A stretch of 64,000 nt of DNA from an uncultured Verrucomicrobiota bacterium (GCA_949293415.1 CASFDK010000006.1:51131-115130); one strand, 5' to 3'; positions 24,576-34,390 are shown, counted from the first letter of the stretch. Made by a program: numbers and translations. The notes: a model not told the origin generated them from the letters alone.

Positions 24576-27368
24576 TTATTCCACTCCCATTTCGTGTATC
24601 GACCAGTAGAACGGCTTGGCCTTTTCCGCCACAAACCTGACGTAGCGCGCCGCCGTGCCGTCGGGCATTTTTACGAAAACCTTTCCGTTTTCGTTTTTGA
24701 TTTCAGCCGCGACTTTCATCAGAGCCGACTCCGACGCGCCCGCGTAAACCGAGAACTCGTCGGGGAAGTCGCGCTTCGACGAACCGAGGTCGAAAACGAA
24801 CCGCGAAAGCTTTTTTGGATAGCCGAAGTCCACGGCAATCCAGTCGCCTGCGCCGATTGTCGAACCCGTGGTAAAGCGCGTCCTGATGTCTCCGTCGAGA
24901 GCCAAGCCGAACTGTCCCGCATTGCGGCAGGCAAAATACTTCGTCTTCGCGTTTTTTATCGCCGTTGCGATTTTATCCGCAGCCGCCGAATTGCCCTCCT
25001 TTTCGAAGATTCCGACAAAATCGGGCGACGGGAATTTCACCGCAATTTCGGCGGCGGCGGTCTTGTCGTTGTCGCGGCCGTTCGAGAGCACGAACGAAAG
25101 CGTCTGCGCGTCGAAGCCGCAGGTTGAAGCCACTTTTATCAGCGCGTCCAACGCCGCGTCCCTTGCGTCGTCGGACTTCGCCGCCTTTGCGACCGCCGCA
25201 AGCGGCTGCAATGCCGACCGGTTCTTCCACTGACCGAAAACCTTCACCGCCTCGGCGCGGAAGCCGTCCGAGAACGCGCGTTTTGCGAAGTCTACCGCCG
25301 CGGGCGAACAGTCGAACGCGGCGAAACGCACGAGGTTTTTCCTAAGCGGCTTCGGACACTCGCCGTAGGCTTCCACCGCGGCGGCGAACATTTCGGGATT
25401 GAAGCCTTTGCCCGCGCAAATAAGCAGCGTTTTCACGCCTTCGCGCGCGAGCTTTGCGTCGAGCGTCGGCAGAAGTTTTGCGACGGTCTTGAACGCCTCT
25501 TCGTTGCCTATCGAGGCGGCGGCGCGGAGCGAAGTAAGCTTCATTTCGGGCGACATCGATTCGAAGCCCGCAAAGATTTTCGGGACTAGCGCGCCGAGCT
25601 CGAACTTTGCAAGCGTGTCAACAACCAACGCCGAACGCGCGGGTGTCGAGGCTTTCGGCATAAGCGCAAGCAGGTCTTCGGGAAGCGTCTTCGACTTGAC
25701 CGCAGCCAAGTTCGCTACGACAACGGGGCGCATCTGCGCCGAAACGAAATCGGCGGCTTCGAGAAGTTTTCCGATGTCGGCGGGCTTGCCCTCTTTCGCG
25801 AGAACCGCCGAGTATGCAACCGCAAACGCCTCCGACTTCGGCGCGAACGAAAGCGCAGCCGCCGCGCTTTCGCCGCGTTCGAGCAGCGCGTAGGCGAGCA
25901 TTGCCCTGCCCGTTTCGTCGAGATTTTCGAACGTCAGATATTGCGGAATATTCGCGTCGGGATTTTTCGCGAGGAACTTTATAAGCTTCGTGCGCACCGC
26001 CGAGTTTTCGGGAAGCGTTTCGGGCACAACAAAACGCCTTTCAGGCTTCGCCGCGCGCGGCTTGTACGAAGCCGCCGCATACTCGAGTTTGCCCGCAACT
26101 TCCGCTTCGAAGGTCTTTTGCGAAAGCAGTTTTTGCGCCCTTGCAAAATTCGCGTCGGAGGAAATTCCCGCAGCCCACAAAAGCTCGCAGAGGAACGCGC
26201 GGTATTCGGGAGTACCCGTCTTCGATTCGAGCTCGTCCAAGACGAATTTCTCGATTTCCGCGCAATATTTTTTGTCGAAGTTGTTGGCGTATACGGCGAA
26301 CATCGTGCCGTTGATTTCCTCGTCGCGAGGCTGTCCGAACTTGAGGTCGGAGAGCTTTGCAATCTGCGCCGTCGACGGCTTTTCCGACATCGGCGCGAGA
26401 ACCGACTTGCCCGTAAACGGCAGCGAAGCCGTATCCGCCTTCAAGTCGCCGCACGCGAATTGCGCCATCCGCAGGAAAAATTCCTGTACCTGCGGGTTGT
26501 AGTAGTTTGTGTCGGCGTGCCCTATTGTCGTGTATGCCACGCGCCCCTTTCCGAACGACTTAATGTACGCCGTTGCGAAGTCGTTGTCCTTTCGGAACGC
26601 GATTTTGCGCTCGCGCGCCGCCGTAGTAAGCGGGCTGCGCGACTTGTCCAAGCGAATCAGCACACGGCACTTTTGGCGGTCGTACGACTTGCCGAGCATA
26701 TAGATTTCCTCGCGCAGCTTGAACGCCTCGCCGTCCCAAACGCCATTTACCAACGGCGACTTTGTATCGTCGATTACCATCGTCACGGGCGCGTTCGATA
26801 GATACCACGGATGCGCAACAAACTCGCCGCCGAGCATATCGGTGTATTCGCGGTTGCGGAACGTATCGTAGTTGTAGCTGTCGACCGCCGCGTGGATTGC
26901 AAAAATGCCGCCGCCGTTGCGGACGTATTCGACGAGAGCCTTGCAGATTTCGTCGGAACGCTTTTGAACCGCCGCGCGTTCGGAGGGCGGAAGTTTGCGC
27001 ATTTTGGGTTGAGGCTCGCCGAAGCACATACCGGTGGTGTTGTTGAGCACAATGCAGTCGTACTGCGAAAGTTTGTCGGGCGAGATGTCGGCGAGATCCT
27101 CGGAGATTTTCGCGTTCCACACGCCGAGCTTTTCGCCCATCAGCGATAACGCAAGCTTCGCCGCGGGAATGCCCTGCTCATGCCTGAAACCGCAAGTGCG
27201 CGAGAACACGAGAATGTTGCGCTGTTTCTGCGGTTTCGCAGCGGCAGCCTTCGGTGTCGCCGCCTCGAGCCGCTCCAGATTTTTGCCCTTGATCTGCATA
27301 TCGGCGGCAAGCAGAACCGACTGCGCGGAAAGCGCGAGAACCGAAAGAATAGGGATGATTTTTTTCAT
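24576..27368 (-). CDS. ThuA-like / HEAT-like repeat / discoidin-type exported protein
   Basis: A 930-residue exported protein from ATG at 27368 (signal MKKIIPILSVLALSAQSVLL). Residues about 50-300 match the ThuA trehalose-utilisation domain of the glutamine-amidotransferase fold: VFSRTCGFRHEQGIPAA, VLNNTTGMC, VRNGGGIFAIHAAVDSY, GRVAYTTIGHAD. The middle (about 340-780) is a long series of helical repeats like HEAT. The C-terminal 130 residues resemble a discoidin-type carbohydrate-binding domain (DGDIRTRFTTGS, DWIAVDFGYPKKLSRFVFDL). It forms an operon with the upstream oxidoreductase, 22 bases apart, a common ThuA/Gfo-Idh pairing in sugar metabolism. Confidence 0.8.
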   Translation of the reverse strand: MKKIIPILSVLALSAQSVLLAADMQIKGKNLERLEAATPKAAAAKPQKQRNILVFSRTCGFRHEQGIPAAKLALSLMGEKLGVWNAKISEDLADISPDKLSQYDCIVLNNTTGMCFGEPQPKMRKLPPSERAAVQKRSDEICKALVEYVRNGGGIFAIHAAVDSYNYDTFRNREYTDMLGGEFVAHPWYLSNAPVTMVIDDTKSPLVNGVWDGEAFKLREEIYMLGKSYDRQKCRVLIRLDKSRSPLTTAARERKIAFRKDNDFATAYIKSFGKGRVAYTTIGHADTNYYNPQVQEFFLRMAQFACGDLKADTASLPFTGKSVLAPMSEKPSTAQIAKLSDLKFGQPRDEEINGTMFAVYANNFDKKYCAEIEKFVLDELESKTGTPEYRAFLCELLWAAGISSDANFARAQKLLSQKTFEAEVAGKLEYAAASYKPRAAKPERRFVVPETLPENSAVRTKLIKFLAKNPDANIPQYLTFENLDETGRAMLAYALLERGESAAAALSFAPKSEAFAVAYSAVLAKEGKPADIGKLLEAADFVSAQMRPVVVANLAAVKSKTLPEDLLALMPKASTPARSALVVDTLAKFELGALVPKIFAGFESMSPEMKLTSLRAAASIGNEEAFKTVAKLLPTLDAKLAREGVKTLLICAGKGFNPEMFAAAVEAYGECPKPLRKNLVRFAAFDCSPAAVDFAKRAFSDGFRAEAVKVFGQWKNRSALQPLAAVAKAAKSDDARDAALDALIKVASTCGFDAQTLSFVLSNGRDNDKTAAAEIAVKFPSPDFVGIFEKEGNSAAADKIATAIKNAKTKYFACRNAGQFGLALDGDIRTRFTTGSTIGAGDWIAVDFGYPKKLSRFVFDLGSSKRDFPDEFSVYAGASESALMKVAAEIKNENGKVFVKMPDGTAARYVRFVAEKAKPFYWSIHEMGVE

Positions 27369-27390
27369 CGTAAAATGTCCCATTTGAATG

Positions 27391-28728
27391 TTAAATGATA
27401 TTAGCCCATTCGCCGCGGTATTCGCGCCCGAGGTACTTGTTCGCTTCGGAATCGCCGACGAATGTGCGGGTTTTCCAGTCCCACTCGAGCCTGCGACCGA
27501 GCTTGTAGGCGATATTGCCGATTATGCACATATTGCAGCTCGACGCGCCCACTTCGGGCGGGCAAATCGTCGGACGCCCCGTGCGGATTGCGTTGAAGAA
27601 ATTGTCCTTGTGGCCCTCGCTGACGTAGGTCGGCTCTTTCATCGAAGCGACTTTGCCCGAGCGGAGTGCGGGGCTGTCCGCCCAGAAAATTCCGCCGCGC
27701 GAAGCCGTCGCCATTCCCTCCGTCCCTACGAACGTTACCATCGCGTTTCCGTTCGGATAGCCCTTTTCGCGCAACGCATGCGGCTGCCCGTAGTAGACCA
27801 TGACGCCATTTTCGTACTCGTAGCAGATGTTGCGGGTGTCGCTCTTGATGTTCTTGTTCTGGTCTTCGAAAACGTGGACGAACTTCGGGCCCTTGCCGTC
27901 CATCCCGAGTCCCCATTGGGCGATGTCGAAATGGTGCGCACCCCAGTCGGCCTGCATACCGTTGCCGTAGTCGTAGTGCCAACGCCACTCGCCCCACTGG
28001 TGGTTGTATTTGTAGCCCGTTTTTGCGAGGAACGGGAGCAGATGGCTCGAGAACGGGCGCATCGGAGTGGGGCCAACCCACATTTCCCAATCGACGCCCT
28101 TCGGCAGCGGTTCGGCTTCCCAGTTGTATACCACGGGGAATTTTCTGCCTATGTTGCACCAAACCTGTCTGATTTCGCCGAGCATACCGCTTTGCGCAAG
28201 GCGCACCGCCTCGCGGAAGGATTTTTCGCTGCGCTGCTGCGAACCCGTCTGGAAGACAACCCCGTTTGCGTTGACCGCGTCGACAATCTTCTGCCCCTCT
28301 TCGACGGTGAAAGTAAGCGGTTTTTCGCAATAAATATGTTTGCCCGCGCGGGCGGCGAGCACCGAAATAATTGCGTGCCAGTGGTCGGGTGTTACGATGA
28401 AAACCGCGTCGACCGACTTGTCGGCGAGGAGGTTTCTGAAGTCTTTGTGGGTCTTCACCGAAACCGATTCTCCCCTGTTTTTATAGTAGCTTTCGATTCT
28501 GTTTTTGTTGTATGCAATACGTTCGTCCTCGACATCGCAGATTGCGGTGATGCGTACGGACTTGTCGGCGAGAAGTCCGCCGATGTGCCCGCTCATCATC
28601 TTGCCGAGACCGATAAGCCCCACGTTGATTTTGTCGTTCGGCGACCCCGCCGCAAAGAGTCCGTTCGAAAAGAAGAACGGCGCGGCGGCGGAAATGCCGA
28701 CATTTTTCAGAAAACTGCGTCTTTCCAT
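27391..28728 (-). CDS. Gfo/Idh/MocA family oxidoreductase, exported
   Basis: A 445-residue protein beginning MERRSFLKNVGISAAAPFF, a twin-arginine-like signal with RR followed by SFLK. The NAD(P)-binding Rossmann segment INVGLIGLGKMMSGH follows, then VFIVTPDHWHAI, the conserved CEKPLTFTVEEG with catalytic Lys, and the C-terminal domain with DWGAHHFDIAQWGLGMDG and GTEGMATASRGG. Such exported proteins in Planctomycetes and Verrucomicrobia probably oxidise or epimerise sugars with a tightly bound cofactor. The chosen Met at 28728 is the one that gives the signal peptide. Confidence 0.88.
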   Translation of the reverse strand: MERRSFLKNVGISAAAPFFFSNGLFAAGSPNDKINVGLIGLGKMMSGHIGGLLADKSVRITAICDVEDERIAYNKNRIESYYKNRGESVSVKTHKDFRNLLADKSVDAVFIVTPDHWHAIISVLAARAGKHIYCEKPLTFTVEEGQKIVDAVNANGVVFQTGSQQRSEKSFREAVRLAQSGMLGEIRQVWCNIGRKFPVVYNWEAEPLPKGVDWEMWVGPTPMRPFSSHLLPFLAKTGYKYNHQWGEWRWHYDYGNGMQADWGAHHFDIAQWGLGMDGKGPKFVHVFEDQNKNIKSDTRNICYEYENGVMVYYGQPHALREKGYPNGNAMVTFVGTEGMATASRGGIFWADSPALRSGKVASMKEPTYVSEGHKDNFFNAIRTGRPTICPPEVGASSCNMCIIGNIAYKLGRRLEWDWKTRTFVGDSEANKYLGREYRGEWANII

Positions 28729-29101
28729 ATGGTAGTGAATTTTGTTTGTTGTCGGGAACGGGGAAGAACCTAAGTTTCTCCGCGTCGGAGAGAACACTTA
28801 AGAAGCGAACCGCAAAAGGTCAAGAATTTGTAAAAAATAAAGTCGGATTTGCCGATATGCACAATTTTGTAGCCCTTGACATCTCCTCATTCGATTGAGA
28901 AAATGCGCCTTTTTCGTATTTTCACAACATATATTTTTGATAAACACAAAGAAACGCACACCGCATTGCTTTCGTCGCTTTTAGCGCGAATTATGTTGAC
29001 GAAACCGAATTTCGGGAGCTAAATTATTGGGAAAATTTCGGCAGTGGGCGGATTGTGTCCGCGTATTGCCGTTTTCGCGTTTATAAATAACACCATAAAC
29101 T
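28729..29101. promoter_or_regulatory. Divergent intergenic region between the oxidoreductase and nifJ
   Basis: No gene seen. On the plus strand TTGACG (28996-29001), an 18-bp spacer and TAAATT (29020-29025) make a good nifJ promoter candidate, giving a leader of about 70 bases. A second TTGACA lies near 28876. No clear Shine-Dalgarno site precedes nifJ. Confidence 0.5.
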
Positions 29102-32100
29102 ATGAAGAAGAATAATAGCGTAATTACGGACGGGAACGAAGCGGTGGCATCCGTGGCGTTTCGCGTGAGTGAAACAATCGCGATTTATCCCATCACCCCG
29201 TCGTCGCCGATGGCGGAGTCTTGCGAAGAATGGGCGGTTAAAGGCAAGAAGAACATCTGGGGCGTAACGCCCTCAATCAGCCAGCTCCAGAGCGAAGGCG
29301 GCGTTGCGGGCGCGGTCCACGGCGCACTCCAGACGGGTACGCTGATGACGACTTTCACGGCATCGCAGGGTCTGCTGCTGATGATTCCGAATATGTACAA
29401 AATCGCGGGCGAACTGACGAGCTTTGTAATGCACGTTTCCGCGCGCGCCCTCGCCCACCACGGGCTTTCGATTTTCGGCGACCAGACAGACGTTATGGCA
29501 TGCCGCCAGACGGGCTTTGCAATGCTTTGCTCGAACAGTGTTCAGGAGGCGCACGATATGGCTCTCATCGCCCACGCATCGACGCTCGACTCGCGCGTTC
29601 CGTTCCTGCACTTCTTCGACGGTTTCCGCACATCGCACGAAATCAACACCTACGAACCCATTTCCGACGACATCATCAGGCAGATGATTTCAGACGAAAA
29701 GATTCTCGAATTCCGCAAGCGTTCGCTCCGCAACGAAGACCCGTTCATCCGCGGCACGGCGCAGAACCCCGACGTCTACTTCCAAGGCTGGGAAGCGCGC
29801 AATCCGTTCTACACAAAGTGCGCGGAAATCGTCGCGGCTAATATGGAAAAGTTCGGCAAGCTCACGGGCAGATACTACAAGCCCTACCAGTACGTGGGCG
29901 CGCCCGATGCCGAAAAGGTCGTCGTAATGATGGGCAGCGGCGCGGAAACAACCGAAGAAGTTGCCGAATACCTCAATAGGGGCGGCGAAAAGGTCGGCGT
30001 ACTGGCAATCAGAATGTTCCGCCCGTTCAGCGTGAAAATGTTCGCGCAGGCGATTCCGCAGACGGCGAAAATCATCACCGTTCTCGACAGAACGAAGGAA
30101 CTCGGCGCAATGGGCGAACCCCTCTACGAAGAAGTTTCCGCCTCCATCGCCGAAGCGCGCAACAGCGGCTTCCTGCCCCGCTCGTTCGACCCCGTCGTCA
30201 TCGGCGGCAGATACGCGCTCGGCTCGAAAGACTACACCCCCGCGATGGCGAAGGGCGTGTTCGACAATATGTCGGCGGCGACACCCAAGAACCACTTCTC
30301 GGTAGGCATCATCGACGACGTTACCAACAATTCCATTTCCTACGACGAATCGTTCAAGCTTGACGACCCCACCGTTCTCAGCGCGGTATTCTACGGTCTC
30401 GGCTCGGACGGTACAGTCGGCGCGAACAAGAACACCATCAAAATCATCGGGCACGAAACACCGAACTTCGCGCAGGCGTATTTCGTATACGACTCTAAGA
30501 AGAGCGGCGGTATCACCGTTTCGCACCTGCGTTTCGGTCCCAACCCCATCCGCGCGCCGTACCTCGTGCGCCACGCGCAGTTCGTGGGCTGCCACCAGTT
30601 CTCGTTTATGCAGAAATACAGAGTGCTCGACTGCGCAGCGGAAGGCGCGGTATTCCTGCTCAACTCCATCTACGACGCAAAGACGGTTTGGAACCACCTC
30701 AACCGCGAAGTCCAGCAGACAATCATCGACAAAAAGCTCAAGTTCTACGTCATCGATGCATACCGCGTCGCCAAGGCGATGGGAATGAGCGGCAGAATCA
30801 ACACGATTATGCAGACCTGCTACTTCGCAATCTCGGGCGTTCTCCCGAAGGACGAAGCAATCGCAAAGATTAAGGCGGCAATCGAAAAGACCTACGGCAA
30901 GAAGGGGCCTCAAATTGTCGAAAAGAACTTTGCGGCTGTCGACGCTTCGGTCGAAAACCTCGAACAGGTCGAAGTTCCCGCAGCCCCGACAGCGGAATAC
31001 GGCTTCCCCCCCGTTGTCTCCGACAAAGCTCCCAACTTCGTAAAGCGCGTAACGGCGATTATGATGAGCGACGAAGGCGACAAGCTCCCCGTCTCGGCTA
31101 TGCCCGTCGACGGCACTTGGCCCGCGGCTACAACGCAGTGGGAAAAGCGCAACATCGCAATCGATATTCCCCAATGGAATCCAGAACTTTGTATCCAGTG
31201 CACAAAGTGTGCAACAATCTGCCCCCACGCGGCGATTCGCGCAAAGTTCTATCCGAACTCGGTTCTCGAAAACGCGCCCGCCGACTTCAAGCACGTCGCG
31301 TTCCGCGTACTGCCGAAGGACAAGGACAAGTTCGGCGACTGCTCGTTCACAATCCAAGTAGCCCCCGAAGACTGCACGGGTTGCGGTCTGTGCGCAACGG
31401 TTTGCCCCTCGAAGAGCAAGACCGAAGAAGGCGTAAAGGCTCTGATGATGACTGCCCAGGAACCCATCCGCGAGAGGGAAGAAAAGAACTTCGAGTTCTT
31501 CCTCTCCATCCCCAATCCCGACAGGCTCAAGCTCGGCGACACCGTCAAGGACGTGCAGTTCCGCCAGCCCCTGTTCGAGTTCTCGGGCTCGTGCGCCGGT
31601 TGCGGCGAAACGCCCTATGTCAAGACGCTCACGCAGCTCTTCGGCGACAGGCTCTTCATCGCCAACGCAACGGGCTGTTCGTCGATTTACGGCGGCAACC
31701 TCCCGACGACCCCCTACTGCGTAAATCAGGAAGGCAGAGGTCCGGCTTGGGCGAACTCGCTGTTTGAAGACAACGCCGAATTCGGCTACGGTTTCCGCAT
31801 CTCGCTTGACAAGAAGGAAGAAATGGCAAAGGAACTTGTCAAAAAGTTCGCGCCCACGCTCGGCGACGACCTTGTAAAGGGCATTGTAGAAGCCGACCAA
31901 ACAACCGAAGCGGGCATCGCCGCACAGCGCGAAAGGGTCGAAGCCCTCAAGCAAAAGCTGGCGGGCGACAATTCCGCGGAGGCGAAATCGCTCGAAGTCC
32001 TCTCCGACAGCCTCGTCAAGAAGTCCGTCTGGATTCTCGGCGGCGACGGTTGGGCGTACGACATCGGCTACGGTGGCCTCGACCACGTTTTGGCGAGCGG

Positions 32101-32662
32101 CAAGAATGTCAACATTATGGTGATGGACACCGAAGTTTACTCGAACACGGGCGGTCAGATGAGCAAATCCACGCCTATCGGCGCGGTTGCAAAGTTCGCT
32201 TCGCAGGGTAAGTCCACGCCCAAGAAGGATCTCGGCATGCTCGCGGTCGACTACGGCAATGTCTATGTGGCGCAGATTGCAATCGGCGCGAACGACGCTC
32301 AGGCAATCAAGGCGTTCAACGAGGCAAACAGCTACGAAGGCACTTCGCTTATCATCGCCTACTGCCACTGTATCTCGCACGGCTACAATCTCGTCAACGG
32401 TCCCGCCCAGCAGAAGGCGGCGGTCGATTCGGGCTACTGGCCGCTTTACAGATACGATCCGCGCGAAATCGCGTTGGGCAAGAATCCCTTCAAGCTCGAT
32501 TCGAAGGATCCGAAGATTCCCGTTGCGGACTATATGAAGATGGAAAACCGCTTCAAGATGTTGCAGCGTCAGAATCCCGAGCGGGCGGCTATATTGGATG
32601 CCGAGGCTCAGGAATTTGTAAACTTCCGCTGGCAGAAGTACAAATATCTCGCCAATAGGTAG
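29102..32662 (+). CDS. nifJ: Pyruvate:ferredoxin (flavodoxin) oxidoreductase
   Basis: A 1186-residue single-chain PFOR that converts pyruvate and CoA to acetyl-CoA, CO2 and reduced ferredoxin, pointing to anaerobic metabolism. The N-terminal domain has YPITPSSPMAE and FTASQGLLLMIPNMYKIAGE. A two-cluster ferredoxin domain carries CIQCTKCATICPHA and CTGCGLCATVCP. The proximal-cluster Cys lie in SGSCAGCGETPY and NATGCSSIYGG, and the TPP site is GGDGWAYDIGYGGLDH plus SNTGGQMSKSTP. Length is normal for the fused type. The stop is followed at once by the left arm of the large inverted repeat. Confidence 0.97.
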   Translation: MKKNNSVITDGNEAVASVAFRVSETIAIYPITPSSPMAESCEEWAVKGKKNIWGVTPSISQLQSEGGVAGAVHGALQTGTLMTTFTASQGLLLMIPNMYKIAGELTSFVMHVSARALAHHGLSIFGDQTDVMACRQTGFAMLCSNSVQEAHDMALIAHASTLDSRVPFLHFFDGFRTSHEINTYEPISDDIIRQMISDEKILEFRKRSLRNEDPFIRGTAQNPDVYFQGWEARNPFYTKCAEIVAANMEKFGKLTGRYYKPYQYVGAPDAEKVVVMMGSGAETTEEVAEYLNRGGEKVGVLAIRMFRPFSVKMFAQAIPQTAKIITVLDRTKELGAMGEPLYEEVSASIAEARNSGFLPRSFDPVVIGGRYALGSKDYTPAMAKGVFDNMSAATPKNHFSVGIIDDVTNNSISYDESFKLDDPTVLSAVFYGLGSDGTVGANKNTIKIIGHETPNFAQAYFVYDSKKSGGITVSHLRFGPNPIRAPYLVRHAQFVGCHQFSFMQKYRVLDCAAEGAVFLLNSIYDAKTVWNHLNREVQQTIIDKKLKFYVIDAYRVAKAMGMSGRINTIMQTCYFAISGVLPKDEAIAKIKAAIEKTYGKKGPQIVEKNFAAVDASVENLEQVEVPAAPTAEYGFPPVVSDKAPNFVKRVTAIMMSDEGDKLPVSAMPVDGTWPAATTQWEKRNIAIDIPQWNPELCIQCTKCATICPHAAIRAKFYPNSVLENAPADFKHVAFRVLPKDKDKFGDCSFTIQVAPEDCTGCGLCATVCPSKSKTEEGVKALMMTAQEPIREREEKNFEFFLSIPNPDRLKLGDTVKDVQFRQPLFEFSGSCAGCGETPYVKTLTQLFGDRLFIANATGCSSIYGGNLPTTPYCVNQEGRGPAWANSLFEDNAEFGYGFRISLDKKEEMAKELVKKFAPTLGDDLVKGIVEADQTTEAGIAAQRERVEALKQKLAGDNSAEAKSLEVLSDSLVKKSVWILGGDGWAYDIGYGGLDHVLASGKNVNIMVMDTEVYSNTGGQMSKSTPIGAVAKFASQGKSTPKKDLGMLAVDYGNVYVAQIAIGANDAQAIKAFNEANSYEGTSLIIAYCHCISHGYNLVNGPAQQKAAVDSGYWPLYRYDPREIALGKNPFKLDSKDPKIPVADYMKMENRFKMLQRQNPERAAILDAEAQEFVNFRWQKYKYLANR

Positions 32663-32663
32663 C

Positions 32664-32973
32664 GGGAGCCTGCGGGACTTGTTTGTTCCGTAGCAGAGTC
32701 ATACTCGAAAACGAAAGGGGGCAGTACTTAAGTACAGCCCCCTTCCTTTTTCTCCGTGTGCCTCAGTTGTGCGCCAAACCGTACCCCGCAGAACCCCGCT
32801 GTGAACTTTGCGGATTGCCGAGAGTTTTTTTATTTTAGGGCGCGATTTCATCGCGCTTAGTGTTTTTGATTTTTTGTTTTTAGGTAGCCTTTCGGAGTGT
32901 GGGTGGTTTCGGGTAGTGATTTTGCTTTGTCTGCGGATTTTTACGGTGAGATAGTTATTGCCGCAGGCAATAC
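32664..32973. repeat. Left arm of a ~300-bp inverted repeat (IR-L)
   Basis: From two bases after the nifJ stop to about 32973 this sequence matches the reverse complement of about 35686-36025, with long identical blocks: CCTGCGGGACTTGTTTG, GTCATACTCGAAAAC, CCGCAGAACCCCGCTGT, CTTTGCGGATTGCCGAGAG, GGGCGCGATTTCATCGCGCT and TAGCCTTTCGGAGTGTGGGT. It contains a terminator hairpin, a second stem GCGCGATttcATCGCGC, and at its inner end part of a degraded isomerase-like frame. No other coding capacity was seen. Confidence 0.85.
32717..32751 (+). terminator. nifJ terminator inside IR-L
   Basis: GGGGGC-A-GTACTTAAGTAC-A-GCCCCC is a near-perfect palindrome (one A/A mismatch in the stem), followed by TTCCTTTTTCT. 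Confidence 0.75.
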
Positions 32974-33066
32974 GAGCTTGTCGGGGAAAGGCTCGGCTAT
33001 GATTGTGTCAGCGCCGAGTTCTTTCACCCATTCGAAGAGTTTGCGCATCGCCTTTTCGGTCGTCGG
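32941..33066 (-). pseudogene. Fragment resembling a sugar isomerase/epimerase TIM barrel
   Basis: Immediately after, and in the same frame as, the TAG stop of the metallophosphoesterase gene, 41 codons encode MRKLFEWVKELGADTIIAEP and flanking residues, ending at TAA 32943-32941. The segment resembles the strand-helix of xylose-isomerase-like TIM barrels, where a helix precedes a Glu-containing strand. The rest of such a gene is absent. Its end overlaps IR-L. It is probably a leftover of a gene lost when the cassette formed; readthrough of the TAG is a less likely alternative. Confidence 0.45.
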
Positions 33067-34386
33067 CTATCTTACGGCGACGCCGCCGAAAATCGCGCCC
33101 ACGTTTCCCGTCGCAAACTTGAAGTGCAGCACGGGCGAGTTTTTGATTTTTTCGGGAAGGTTGAATACGTGATAAAACTGTTTTTCCCTGCCTGCGGGTT
33201 TTAGCGCAAACCAATCCTTGCCGTCGGCCGATACGTTAAATTGGGTTTCCCCGCGTTTGCCGTCGAGATTGACGGCCATTAAAATTGCCTGCGAATATTT
33301 GCCGATTTTCGAGAGGTCGAGCCTGAATTCTATCTCTTTCAGATAAAAATAAAAATATATGCACTTTGCCGAATTGAACCAGCCTTTGACCGAAATTTCG
33401 CTGTATTCGGGCGAAAGGGGGTTGAACGAGGCCTTGACCCCAAGCCCTTCAAAAGGCGTTTCCCATTTCTTTGCGGGCAAATCGAAATCGAACGTTTCAA
33501 ATTTTCCGTCTTTGTTGCGGAACACGGCCTTGGCGATTTTTCCGTCTTCGACGCAGAACAGCCAATATACCGGAGCCTTGTTGTGGCGCGGGGCTTCGAG
33601 CGCGAATTGCGCCACTTTTTTGCCGTTCGGCGTTTCAAGCAGCTCCTGACGGTTGACGTGTATGTGTCCGCAAATGATTTTCACGTCGCCTTTGCAGGAG
33701 TCGAGAAGCCCGCGCAGTTCTCTGCTTGCGTCCGATTCTGTGGCTATCGAGCCCATCGGCTGGTGTATGAAAATTGCGATGTTTCTTTCGCCTGCCTGCC
33801 TGATTTCCCCTTTCAGCCACTCGAACTGTTTTTTGCCGAGTATGGCGCAGTGGTGTCCGTTGAGAACGATGCAGCGAAGTTTGCCGAGGTCGAATGCGTA
33901 ATATGTTTTTTGTTTCGGCATTTTCTTTTTAAAAACCTCGTTTTCAAAATCGTCGGGCGATACGGTGTCGTGGTTGCCGAAGACGAGTTTGGCGGGAATC
34001 GGTTTTAAATATTCGGCGCATTCGTTGAAAATGTCGATTTCCTTCAATGCCTGTTTGTGGTTTTTGGAGATGTCGGCAAAGCATTTTGTGCCGTTTGAAA
34101 TTATGTCGCCGAGCACCGCCAGAAACGCGGGCGCGGTTTTCATCGATTTCAATTCGTCGGAAATTTTCTTGAAGAGAACGGTGTTTTCGTCCTTTTCGCA
34201 ATTAAGGTGGGGGTCTCCGACCGCGGCAAAATAGGCGTTGCCCGAAACGTCGGGATTGAAGCCGAGCGACTTCAACGCCGCATCGAGCGTATCGAATTCG
34301 CCGAGTTTTTTGGCGAACGCATTTTGCGCGAAAAGGGACAAAAAGCCCAGTGCGCCGAAGGATTTTATAAAATTTCTTCTTTTCAT
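33067..34386 (-). CDS. Exported metallophosphoesterase
   Basis: A 439-residue protein with a twin-arginine-like signal (MKRRNFIKSFGALGFLSL, cleavage near NAFAKK). The calcineurin-like metal-site motifs are complete: AVGDPH, LGDIISNG, FGNHD, FIHQPMG and CGHIHVN. After about residue 290 a beta-rich C-terminal domain follows (WFALKPAGREKQFYHVFNLP). It is the second gene of a two-gene minus-strand unit, two codons after the beta-helix gene, inside the inverted-repeat cassette. The substrate is unknown; nucleotides, phospholipids or sugar phosphates are possible. Confidence 0.85.
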   Translation of the reverse strand: MKRRNFIKSFGALGFLSLFAQNAFAKKLGEFDTLDAALKSLGFNPDVSGNAYFAAVGDPHLNCEKDENTVLFKKISDELKSMKTAPAFLAVLGDIISNGTKCFADISKNHKQALKEIDIFNECAEYLKPIPAKLVFGNHDTVSPDDFENEVFKKKMPKQKTYYAFDLGKLRCIVLNGHHCAILGKKQFEWLKGEIRQAGERNIAIFIHQPMGSIATESDASRELRGLLDSCKGDVKIICGHIHVNRQELLETPNGKKVAQFALEAPRHNKAPVYWLFCVEDGKIAKAVFRNKDGKFETFDFDLPAKKWETPFEGLGVKASFNPLSPEYSEISVKGWFNSAKCIYFYFYLKEIEFRLDLSKIGKYSQAILMAVNLDGKRGETQFNVSADGKDWFALKPAGREKQFYHVFNLPEKIKNSPVLHFKFATGNVGAIFGGVAVR

Positions 34387-34390
34387 AGTG

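Noticed and set aside
29690..32380. Long minus-strand open frame of 896 codons opposite nifJ
   Set aside because: Its composition mirrors the GC-skewed codon use of nifJ and no protein family is recognisable; nifJ on the plus strand is intact.
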